Source: CAYPLH01 sp964411505
Lineage (GTDB): Bacteria > Bacillota > Clostridia > CAYPLH01 > DUMO01
Assembly (NCBI GenBank): GCA_964411505.1
Contig: CAYPLH010000027.1
Span: 1-50,653, forward strand
Reading direction: 5' to 3'
DNA: 50,653 nt
A program made the position numbers and the translations under genes. Under the pieces are notes generated by a model. The model was not told the origin of the DNA and searched no databases. It was given only the letters and a program-made list of their open reading frames with translations. This document shows positions 24,906 to 33,248 of this stretch, one piece after another. Position 1 is the first letter of the stretch. Each line of letters opens with the position of its first letter.

Positions 24906-27008
24906 TTACTTAAAAATTGAATACTGTATAAACAATACTGCCATCAGTGAGGAAACTAGAGAAACAACAGTAATCTGAGTGTTAATCGAAGGTCCTGCTG
25001 TATCTTTAAATGGATCACCTACAGTGTCACCTATAACAGCTGATTTATGTGCATCTGAGCCTTTACCACCGCAATTTCCTGCTTCAATGTATTTCTTTGC
25101 GTTATCCCATAATCCACCTGAGTTTGACATAAGCAGAGCTAGCAACAGTCCAGAAGCAATGTTACCGGTTAGGAAACCACCAATAGCTTGAGCTCCACCA
25201 ATAAACCCTACAGCGATAGTTGAAAGAATCGCTACAAGACCTGCCGGAATAAGCTCTTTTAGTGCACCGGTTGTCGCAATATCAATACATTTTTCATAAT
25301 CAGGTTTAACACCTTCCTTGCCTTCTTTAAGACCGGGAATTGTATCAAATTGACGATGAATTTCTTTAATCATTCTCTGAGCGTTTTTGTCAACACCTAA
25401 CATTAACATTGCAGAGAAAATCGCAGGAATTGCAACACCGATAATAAGTCCAAAGAATACAGTCGGGTTAATAATATCAAACCCACTTATAAACTTTTGA
25501 CCTACTTCAACAAGATTTAGCTCTATAGCAGCTGTATTAACTTCACTCATAAATGCGCCTAAAAGCGCGATAACTGTAAGCCCGGCAGCACTTATTGAAA
25601 AACCTTTTGTAACAGCTTTAACCGTGTTACCTGCTGAATCGAGTTGATCTGTTATTGCAACTACTTCATCACCAAAACCACCCATTTCTGCAAGACCTCT
25701 AGCGTTGTCTACAATTGGACCATAAGCGTCATTTGAAATAATCATACCAACAATAGAAAGCATTCCTACCGCGGACATTGAAATTCCAAACATACCATAG
25801 CCGTCACCCAGTGGTGCACAAATGTTATAAGCAAAAAGAGCTGAAAGTGCAATACCTATTAACGCAGGTAAAGAACTTACTAAACCATAGGAAAAACCAG
25901 AAAGAATTGTAAATGCAGGTCCTGTCTTTGAAGCATTTGCAACATATTGAACAGGCGGTTTGTTGTCATTAGTATAGTAATCTGTTGCAATACCAATAAT
26001 GGTTCCAACTAAAAGACCAATTGCAGTCGCACCCCAAATACGCCATTCAAAATTAAACAGGAATGTTGCTAAAGCTGTAAGTACAGCGAAAACTGCTGTA
26101 GTAACGTAAGTAGAGCTATTGAGTGCTTTTGTTGGGTCACTGTTTTCCTCCATACGTGCAGTAGCAACGCCAACTATAGAGGATAGAAGTCCCAATGTTG
26201 CATAGGCAAAAACCATGTTTACAGCAGTTTGTCCTGCTACTCCACCAAAAGAAGTTGCCATAACAAGTGCAGCAGCAACAGAAGCAACGTTCGAATCAAA
26301 AAGGTCTGCTCCCATACCCGCTACGTCTCCAACATTATCACCAACGTTATCAGCTATTACAGCAGGATTTCTAGGGTCATCTTCATTTAATCCCATTTCA
26401 ACTTTTCCAACTAGGTCTGCACTTATATCAGCAGTTTTCGTAAAAATACCACCACCTGCTTTAGCAAAAAGGGCTAGTGAACTTGCACCAAAGCTAAAAC
26501 CAAGAACAGAAGATGCATCCCCGACAAGCATCATAACAAGTGTAACACCTAAAAGACTTGCACTAACAACTGCCATCCCCATGACTGCGCCGCCTCTGAA
26601 ACCGGTCATAAAGGAAGGCTTAATGCCTTTCTTTGCAGCCTCAGCAGCCTTAACATTAGCTATTGTTGCAACCTGCATACCAATCTTACCGGATAATGCT
26701 GATAAAACTGTACCGAAAATGTACGATATCGCCATCCATATATTGTTCATAATGTTTCCCTTCCAGATTGGATGTGGAAGGAACACTAAAAGCAGTAATG
26801 CTACTACAACCGTAAAACGTGCTAATACCTTATATTCACGCTTTAAAAAAACGTCAGCACCTTTACGGATATATTCGCCAATTTCGGCGATACGAGCATT
26901 AGAAGAAGGTTGAGCTTTAACCCAGGTATAGAAATATGCCGCAACACCCAAAGCTAGAAATGAAACTAGGATGGCGATTACCTGAACCATTTGAGTTGTA
27001 ATATCCAT
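24906..27008 (-). CDS. hppA: Membrane-bound ion-pumping pyrophosphatase (HppA), K+-independent type by motif
   Basis: A polytopic membrane pyrophosphatase of 700 residues, about 16 transmembrane helices, coupling PPi hydrolysis to H+ (or Na+) export. The catalytic loop has DLVGKVEMGLNEDDPRNPAV and ADNVGDNVGDVAGMGADLFD near 200-240. A second acidic site is NDAYGPIVDNARGLAEM near 425, and the C-terminal GDTVGDPFKDTAGPS near 660 is intact. The selectivity segment reads GNTVKAVTKG. Lys and Thr at the positions corresponding to Ala460/Gly463 of K+-dependent enzymes mark the K+-independent, usually H+-pumping, class. It has an AAGGAGG site and is followed by two terminators, so it is monocistronic. 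Confidence 0.95.
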   Translation of the reverse strand: MDITTQMVQVIAILVSFLALGVAAYFYTWVKAQPSSNARIAEIGEYIRKGADVFLKREYKVLARFTVVVALLLLVFLPHPIWKGNIMNNIWMAISYIFGTVLSALSGKIGMQVATIANVKAAEAAKKGIKPSFMTGFRGGAVMGMAVVSASLLGVTLVMMLVGDASSVLGFSFGASSLALFAKAGGGIFTKTADISADLVGKVEMGLNEDDPRNPAVIADNVGDNVGDVAGMGADLFDSNVASVAAALVMATSFGGVAGQTAVNMVFAYATLGLLSSIVGVATARMEENSDPTKALNSSTYVTTAVFAVLTALATFLFNFEWRIWGATAIGLLVGTIIGIATDYYTNDNKPPVQYVANASKTGPAFTILSGFSYGLVSSLPALIGIALSALFAYNICAPLGDGYGMFGISMSAVGMLSIVGMIISNDAYGPIVDNARGLAEMGGFGDEVVAITDQLDSAGNTVKAVTKGFSISAAGLTVIALLGAFMSEVNTAAIELNLVEVGQKFISGFDIINPTVFFGLIIGVAIPAIFSAMLMLGVDKNAQRMIKEIHRQFDTIPGLKEGKEGVKPDYEKCIDIATTGALKELIPAGLVAILSTIAVGFIGGAQAIGGFLTGNIASGLLLALLMSNSGGLWDNAKKYIEAGNCGGKGSDAHKSAVIGDTVGDPFKDTAGPSINTQITVVSLVSSLMAVLFIQYSIFK

Positions 27009-27137
27009 GTATAGACCTCCTTAAGTCTGTTATAATAAATTTTGCATTTTCCTAATTATTCTACTACAATAGGGAATATTAATCAAATATAAATTTGAAC
27101 AAATATTCAGAAACTAATCTGTCGCACTTACTGCTGT

Positions 27138-28418
27138 TTACACCCTTATTACATCTTTTCCAACCCATTTTTGAAGGACTTCAGGTAGCAAGACACTTCC
27201 ATCCTCCATCTGTAGCTGTTCAACTATTGCAGGAATCAGCCTACTTGTGGCAAGCCCTGAAGCATTCAGTGTATGGACAAATTCTGTTTTCTTTGACGCA
27301 TCTCTTCTAAATTTGATACTTCCTCTCCTTGACTGGTAATCATAACCGTTTGAGGCTGAGCTTACTTCTTTGTATTCATTCATACTTGGTATCCATATTT
27401 CAATGTCAAATGTCTTGCCCATAGACGCACTGCAATCTCCTGCAGCAAGCTTTGAAACCCTGTAGTGAAGACCAAGTCCTTGGACGAGTCTCTCTGCTTT
27501 TTCTATAAGTTCCTCCAGTGCTTTTTCTGAATCCTCAGGCTTTGTATACTGAAACATTTCCACCTTGTTAAACTGATGTCCTCTTATCATGCCTCTTTCA
27601 TTTGCTCTGTAGCTTCCTGCTTCTTTTCTGTAGCACGGAGTATATGCAAAATATTTCTTTGGAAGCTCACTTTCATTTAGTATTTCATCTTTATGGAAAT
27701 TACATAAAGCAGTTTCTGCAGTAGGAAGTATAAACTGCCTGTTTGCTTTATCTTCCTTGTTTTCTAGAGTGAAAACATCATCAGAAAATTTTGGAAACTG
27801 CCCTGCAGTATAGCCACACTGCCAAGTAAGAATATGTGGAGGCAGTATAAATTCATATCCGTCTTTAATGTGTTCTTCAATAAAATAATTTAACAGTGCC
27901 CACTCTATTAAAGCACCCTCTCCCTTGTAAATCCAAAAACCATTTCCTCCAAGCTTAACACCACGCTCATAATCAATCAATCCAAGATTACAAACCAGAT
28001 CAACATGATTTTTAGGCTTATATTTAAACTCAGGTTTTTGACCCCATACCCTTACAACCTCATTGTTTTCCTTTCCACCAGCTTTTACATCTTCAGCAGG
28101 AATATTTGGAAGACCAACTAGAAAATTATTAATTTGGTTATCTAACTGAGTAATCAGTGTGTCCTGTTCCTTTATTTTTTCTGCTATGGATTTCATTTCA
28201 TCCAGCAGTTGTTGAATATTTCTGCCTTCCTTTTTTAATTTAGGAATTTCAGCTGAAACTTTATTTCTTTTAGCCTTTAGGGACTCAGCATCAAAGATAA
28301 TACTACGGCGCTGTTTATCCCACTCCAAAAGCTCGGTAAAATCCACTTCATCCATTCTTTTAAGAAGTGCAGCTCTCACTTGTTGAGGCTTTTCTCTAAT
28401 TAAATTAATATCTAACAT
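27138..28418 (-). CDS. serS: Serine--tRNA ligase
   Basis: A class II aminoacyl-tRNA synthetase (426 residues). The N-terminal antiparallel coiled-coil arm (about 27-105, rich in K/E, with LKKEGRNIQQLLDEMKSIAE) contacts the long variable arm of tRNA-Ser. Class II motif 2 is YRKEAGSYRANERGMIRGHQF near 265, and motif 3 lies in the C-terminal block HTLNASGLATSRLIPAI. The coding sequence begins 27 bp after helD, leaving no space for a T-box leader between them. It has a GGGAGG site. Confidence 0.96.
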   Translation of the reverse strand: MLDINLIREKPQQVRAALLKRMDEVDFTELLEWDKQRRSIIFDAESLKAKRNKVSAEIPKLKKEGRNIQQLLDEMKSIAEKIKEQDTLITQLDNQINNFLVGLPNIPAEDVKAGGKENNEVVRVWGQKPEFKYKPKNHVDLVCNLGLIDYERGVKLGGNGFWIYKGEGALIEWALLNYFIEEHIKDGYEFILPPHILTWQCGYTAGQFPKFSDDVFTLENKEDKANRQFILPTAETALCNFHKDEILNESELPKKYFAYTPCYRKEAGSYRANERGMIRGHQFNKVEMFQYTKPEDSEKALEELIEKAERLVQGLGLHYRVSKLAAGDCSASMGKTFDIEIWIPSMNEYKEVSSASNGYDYQSRRGSIKFRRDASKKTEFVHTLNASGLATSRLIPAIVEQLQMEDGSVLLPEVLQKWVGKDVIRV

Positions 28419-28445
28419 GATTTTAATCCTCCCAATTAACTAACT

Positions 28446-30701
28446 TTAATAAGCCTGCAATTCATTATACAATTCTTTACTGATACCTTCAATAAAGGGA
28501 GTAATTTTTCCACAATAATATATATATAGTTCATGGAGCGCTCTTGTACATACAGTGTAAAAAAGTTTCCTTTCCTGCTCACTTATATAATTACCACTAC
28601 CAGCATTAAATACAATAACTCTGTCAAACTCCAAGCCTTTTGCAAGATATGAAGGCACTACAACAATCCCTGTGCTATATTTTGTATCGTCTTTTGTGAT
28701 TAAATGAACTTTGGGATATTTCTTAAGAAGCTGATATATTCTCCTACTCTCAGAATCTGTACGACAAATAACTGCTGTGGAGTTTATGTCTTTCTCTTCT
28801 TCCTTGAATAAGTCCTTCTTTATTAAATCTGCGATACTATTTTCATCTAAGCATTCTATTATAGCAGGCTTTTTACCGGGCCTGTTTACATATTCCACTT
28901 CTTCACCAACATCAAGCATTGAATTGCAGAAAGCTGTAATTTCTCTGGTTGAACGATATGTTTTGTTGAGTTTAATATTTATCTTTTTTATATCATTAAA
29001 CACCATAGCAATATTTTTATATGCTCCTATATTTAAATAAGGATTAATCGATTGGTTTAAGTCTGCCAGCATAGTAAAGCTGCTATTTTTGAATAACTGT
29101 TTTATTATTTCATACTGCATTAATGTATAATCCTGCGCTTCATCAATAATTACATGTTTTATACTAGACATGCTGGGGATATCGCCAAGCAATCCCTTTA
29201 AATATAATACAGGAAAGACATCCTCATAATAAAGATTCTTTTTATCAAGAGAATTTAATGTAAATCTACAAATGTCATTAAAGCTATCTGGAATAACTCC
29301 GCTAAGCAAGGACTTGAAAGAAACCATATTCCTAAATAAATTATAATACAACTCGTAAGCATTAATACTTGTCATCTTATTGATATTTTCAATAAGAGGC
29401 TGCATTTCATTCTTGACCGTTATCCTACTTCGCGCTTTCATTTCTTTTTTGTTTACGTATTTTCCCGAATTTGCATTTTCTTCAAGGATTTCTTCATATC
29501 GCTCTTTTGCAAAAGGTTTTAAAATATAGTTAAACCTTTGTCTTATCTTTGCAAATCTCTTCATTATCGGCAAAAAAGCATAGTCTTTTCTAAAAAGATC
29601 TGACAATTCACTTTCTGAAATTACAATCTTACCGCCAAACACAATGTCACAAAACTTAAAACCTTCCTTCTTCATATATAGAATGTACTTATCCAGTGCA
29701 TTCTTAAACAGTTCAGATGATTTTAATTTGATAGCTTCTACCCTTGTATTATAATCTTTACCTCCTGCAGTCAAAAGGTATTCCATCTGATCATTCATAT
29801 CTTCAAGATTATAAGTTTTATTAATATTTTTTTGCGCATATTCGAAAAAGGTTGTTCTGTAAGTATTTTCCTCTCCAAGCTCGGGAAGTACATTTGATAT
29901 ATAATCGCTAAACACCTGATTTGGAGAAAAAATAACAATATTCTCCGGAGATATGGTATCTTTGTATCTATAAAGCAAAAATGCCACACGATGAAGAGCT
30001 ATTGATGTCTTCCCGCTCCCCGCAGGACCATGTACCATCAATAACTTATGAGATTCATCTCTTATAATCCTGTTTTGCTCCCTTTGAATAGTGGTAACAA
30101 TAGTTTTCATTTTGTTATCAGCGCTTTTACTTAGAATTCGCTGCAATATTTCATCATCTATCTTAATATTGCTGTTAAACATGTAATTGATTTTACCATC
30201 TAGAATTTTATACTGACGTTTAAGTGTAACCTCACCTGTAATAATTCCTGCAGGGCATTTATATTGCGCCTCTCCAGTCTCGTAATCATAAAACATACTG
30301 GATACAGGAGCTCTCCAATCGTAAACTATGATATCTCCTGATCCATTCTCAAGATTGGCTATTCCAATATAAATCTCACTTTCAGCTACTTCTCCTGTTT
30401 CTTTGAAGTCAATTCTTCCAAAATACGGGGATCGCTTCATCCTCAATAATCTTTTTACTAACTGTAAGTAAAACTCTCTGGTTTTAGCATTTACTTTTAT
30501 TTCATCAATGTATTGATTCATTATAGCTATATCGTCTAGGTCTGAGGGTGCCGGCACCTCATCCCACATAAGCTTATTAGCTTCTATTTGATAGTTAAGA
30601 TAATTCTCTACCTTATCAGAGTTCTTTTGAATCTGGCATTCTATCTCAAACATAACAGTTTTAAGCTTTTCTATTTCATAAAGTCTTTCATTTTCGTTCA
30701 T
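28446..30701 (-). CDS. helD: RNA polymerase recycling ATPase HelD (UvrD-like superfamily 1)
   Basis: A superfamily 1 ATPase of 751 residues matching the HelD family. HelD dislodges stalled RNA polymerase from nucleic acid. The N-terminal coiled-coil arm (about 1-95) that enters the polymerase secondary channel is seen in MNENERLYEIEKLKTVMFEI and the charged stretch after it. YIGIANLENGSGDIIVYDWRAPVSSMFYD at about 123-150 is a HelD hallmark. Walker A is HGPAGSGKTSIAL near 228, Walker B VIIDEAQDYTLMQ near 540, and YLAKGLEFDRVIVFNA near 690 is motif V. It is ahead of serS in the same direction. Clostridial HelD proteins are typically about this size. Confidence 0.9.
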   Translation of the reverse strand: MNENERLYEIEKLKTVMFEIECQIQKNSDKVENYLNYQIEANKLMWDEVPAPSDLDDIAIMNQYIDEIKVNAKTREFYLQLVKRLLRMKRSPYFGRIDFKETGEVAESEIYIGIANLENGSGDIIVYDWRAPVSSMFYDYETGEAQYKCPAGIITGEVTLKRQYKILDGKINYMFNSNIKIDDEILQRILSKSADNKMKTIVTTIQREQNRIIRDESHKLLMVHGPAGSGKTSIALHRVAFLLYRYKDTISPENIVIFSPNQVFSDYISNVLPELGEENTYRTTFFEYAQKNINKTYNLEDMNDQMEYLLTAGGKDYNTRVEAIKLKSSELFKNALDKYILYMKKEGFKFCDIVFGGKIVISESELSDLFRKDYAFLPIMKRFAKIRQRFNYILKPFAKERYEEILEENANSGKYVNKKEMKARSRITVKNEMQPLIENINKMTSINAYELYYNLFRNMVSFKSLLSGVIPDSFNDICRFTLNSLDKKNLYYEDVFPVLYLKGLLGDIPSMSSIKHVIIDEAQDYTLMQYEIIKQLFKNSSFTMLADLNQSINPYLNIGAYKNIAMVFNDIKKINIKLNKTYRSTREITAFCNSMLDVGEEVEYVNRPGKKPAIIECLDENSIADLIKKDLFKEEEKDINSTAVICRTDSESRRIYQLLKKYPKVHLITKDDTKYSTGIVVVPSYLAKGLEFDRVIVFNAGSGNYISEQERKLFYTVCTRALHELYIYYCGKITPFIEGISKELYNELQAY

Positions 30702-31116
30702 AAATAAACCTCCCTAGTCAATTATTTTTTGATAATTCAATAAATTATATTGACAATTAATCTTTATTTGTGATATTATTATATGGTATTAATGTATATT
30801 TTTGTCACATTCTTTACTTGTACTAGTCTACCATGACTATTTCTAAATGTCAATTTATAACTAACTCTTCTTCAATCCGCTTTTTTATAAAAAGTTATAA
30901 TGATATCGTGTAGCAAAAAGAACAATTGGCTTTATTTTGCTAGACTATATCAATCTTAATAATCTGAAAAAGCGGATTGAATTAACTCTCATTACTCTCC
31001 TCTAAAATAACCACTATCATTATACGCAACATGCACCCGAAAAAAAAGCATCTGTTGCTTTTTTTCGTAATTAATATTAAAATACATAAGGACTACATTT
31101 GGAAAAGGTGATTATT
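30702..31116. other. Divergent 415-bp region between helD and the ABC exporter
   Basis: Contains the 111-bp foldback repeat at 30871-30981 (listed separately). A small AAAAAAGCA...TGCTTTTTTT hairpin lies near 31037-31063, shortly before the exporter start. The remainder is AT-rich with no ORF. Confidence 0.4.
30871..30981. repeat. 111-bp foldback (MITE-like) element
   Basis: Terminal inverted repeats are a perfect 15 bp: TTCAATCCGCTTTTT (30871-30885) and AAAAAGCGGATTGAA (30967-30981). A nested pair TAGCAAAA/TTTTGCTA lies inside. The core GTGTAGCAAAAAGAACAATT with GGCTTTATTTTGCTAGA resembles the right arm of the 5410-5537 element and the reverse strand of 37133-37176. Confidence 0.75.
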
Positions 31117-32874
31117 TTGGAATCTAGGTTTTCTATGCTAAAGAGATTCATACCCTACTATAAACCTCATTGGAAACTTTTCACACTAGACATGAGTTGT
31201 TCTTTTTTAGTTGCTGGTATTGATATTCTTTTCCCTGTTATTACAAGATATATGCTACAGCAAGTAATACCCGCAGGGCAAGTAAAATTGTTGGCAAGTT
31301 TAATAGGTGCACTTGTTATTTTGTATTTGTTTACCGCATTTTTAAATTACATAGTCAGCTACTGGGGTCATGTTGTAGGTGTAAGGATGGAATATGATAT
31401 GAGGCGCGATCTTTTTGCACATTTACAAACTCTATCCTTTAAGTTTTATGACAATACCAGAACGGGTCATCTAATGTCCAGGATTATCAACGATCTTAAT
31501 CAAATTGCAGAGCTTGCGCATCACGGACCTGAAGATATATTTTTATCAGTTATAATGCTTACTGGTTCATTCTTTATTTTACTTGGAATAGAATGGAAAC
31601 TTACTCTTATACTCTATTTAGTAGTACCAATTATGTTTTGGTTTACTGTTACCAAACGTAAAAAGATGTCAAATGCTTTTAAAGATGTTCGACTAAAGGT
31701 TGCTGACGTCAATGCAGATCTCGAAAATAGCCTGTCAGGTATAAGGGTTTCAAAATCCTTTACCAATGAAAATTATGAGTTGAGCAAATTCAGCACAGGC
31801 AATAAAAAGTTCAGAGATTCAAGAATTTCTGCCTATCGCTATATGGCAGAGTTTCATACGGGTATAGGCTTTTTAGCTAATATGCTTAATACCGTTGTAA
31901 TTGGTGTAGGTGGATTTTTTGTATACTATCAAATTATCGACGTTGCTGATCTAATGACCTTTCTTCTTTATGTCAATATGGTACTTTTACCAATCAGGAG
32001 ACTGGCAAACTTTGCCCAGCAATTTGAAGAAGCAATGGCCGGATTCTCAAGGTTTGGTGAAATACTCAATGAAAAACCTCAAATTGTTGATAAAAACAAC
32101 GCCATTGAGTTGTCTGATATTAAAGGAGATATTGAGTTTAGAAATGTGACCTTCTCTTATAATGACACAGAAAAGGTTCTAAAAAACATTAACTTCAAAA
32201 TTAGTTCTGGGCAAACTCTTGCGCTAGTTGGACCTTCAGGAGGAGGTAAGACAACCTTATGCCATCTTATACCAAGATTCTATGATGTAAATGCTGGTGA
32301 AATTCTGTTAGATGGTATAAATATTCAGGATATAAAAATCAAATCGCTTAGGACTAACATAGGTCTTGTACAGCAAGATGTTTTTATGTTTTCAGGTACA
32401 ATAAAAGACAATATTCTTTATGGTAAAATAAATGCATCTGACGAAGAGGTTATAGAAGCTGCAAAAAGAGCTAATATACACAGCTTCATAAGCTCTTTGC
32501 CCGAAGGATATGATACATATGTTGGAGAAAAGGGTGTAAGACTCTCAGGCGGTCAAAAACAGCGCATTTCTATAGCTCGTGTTTTTTTAAAAAATCCTCC
32601 AATTTTAATTCTGGATGAAGCAACATCATCCCTTGATAATGAAACTGAGATTAAAATACAGCATGCACTTGATGAACTGTCTAAAGGGCGTACTACACTT
32701 GTAATAGCCCACAGACTGTCCACCATTAAAAACGCAAATGAAATAGTTGTACTCTCCGATAAAGGTATTGAAGAAAAAGGCACACACGAAAACTTGCTTT
32801 CAAAAAATGGTTTGTATTCCAATCTATACAAAGCTCAATTTTCAGATTATATTCCTGACATGATTGAAAGTTAA
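31117..32874 (+). CDS. ABC transporter, fused permease/ATP-binding half-transporter
   Basis: A type IV (MsbA/LmrA-like) exporter half-molecule of 585 residues, presumably a homodimer. The six-helix transmembrane domain (about 1-310) includes LDMSCSFLVAGIDILFPVI and the intracellular coupling segment RRDLFAHLQTLSFKFYDNTRTGHLMSRI. The ATPase domain carries Walker A GPSGGGKTTLCH near 375, Q-loop VQQDVFMF, signature LSGGQKQRISIAR near 478, Walker B ILILDEATSSLD, and H-loop VIAHRLSTI. TTG at 31117 after AAGGTGA is the likely start; ATG codons are further in. Substrate is unknown. It stands alone as a monocistron. Confidence 0.88.
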   Translation: MESRFSMLKRFIPYYKPHWKLFTLDMSCSFLVAGIDILFPVITRYMLQQVIPAGQVKLLASLIGALVILYLFTAFLNYIVSYWGHVVGVRMEYDMRRDLFAHLQTLSFKFYDNTRTGHLMSRIINDLNQIAELAHHGPEDIFLSVIMLTGSFFILLGIEWKLTLILYLVVPIMFWFTVTKRKKMSNAFKDVRLKVADVNADLENSLSGIRVSKSFTNENYELSKFSTGNKKFRDSRISAYRYMAEFHTGIGFLANMLNTVVIGVGGFFVYYQIIDVADLMTFLLYVNMVLLPIRRLANFAQQFEEAMAGFSRFGEILNEKPQIVDKNNAIELSDIKGDIEFRNVTFSYNDTEKVLKNINFKISSGQTLALVGPSGGGKTTLCHLIPRFYDVNAGEILLDGINIQDIKIKSLRTNIGLVQQDVFMFSGTIKDNILYGKINASDEEVIEAAKRANIHSFISSLPEGYDTYVGEKGVRLSGGQKQRISIARVFLKNPPILILDEATSSLDNETEIKIQHALDELSKGRTTLVIAHRLSTIKNANEIVVLSDKGIEEKGTHENLLSKNGLYSNLYKAQFSDYIPDMIES

Positions 32875-32918
32875 TTCATTGGTCTCATAGGTCTCATATT
32901 TTAGCCTCCATTATTTTT

Positions 32919-33222
32919 TATTGTCTAGGGAAGTATACTTTCCTAGACAATGGGGATTTCAAAGGGGAAGCCCTTTTGCCGCTTTAAGGAGGGTTTTTTT
33001 GGATGCGGAGCATCCGTCGAAGGGAACCATAAGGTTCCCTAGCGAAAAAAAGTGGCAAAGCCACCTTTTTTATTGTCTAGGAAAGTATACTTTCCTAGAC
33101 AATGGGGATTGCAAAGGGGAAGCCCCTTTGCTGCTTTAAGGAGGGTGCTCAGGATGCGGAGCATCCGTCGAAGGGAACCATAAGGTTCCCTAGCGAAAAA
33201 AAGTGGCAAAGCCACCTTTTTT
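32919..33222 (+). repeat. Two tandem copies of a ~152-bp multi-hairpin intergenic repeat
   Basis: Copy 1 begins at 32919/32920 and copy 2 at 33072, a period of about 152 bp. Each contains, in order: a 32-bp palindrome (left half ATTGTCTAGGAAAGTA in copy 2); AAAGGGGAAGCCCCTTT; a GGATGCGGAGCATCC hairpin; AGGGAACCATAAGGTTCCCT; and a terminator-like AAAAAAGTGGCAAAGCCACC followed by TTTTTT. The copies are about 95% identical, with most changes between the second and third hairpins. They lie between converging ABC-exporter and purL genes. Partial copies are at 39673-39772 and 50612-50653. The small ORFs through them are not genes. Confidence 0.88.
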
Positions 33223-33248
33223 GCCATATACAAAAAAACTATAATAGA

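Noticed and set aside
26215..26913. 232-codon plus-strand ORF opposite hppA
   Set aside because: Antisense shadow of a well-conserved gene, with low-complexity Ala/Thr/Pro composition and no ribosome binding site.
28419..28445. T-box leader for serS
   Set aside because: Only 27 bp separate it from helD, too short for a T-box.
32919..33222. CRISPR array
   Set aside because: The units are 152 bp, adjacent without spacers, and only two in number; no cas genes.
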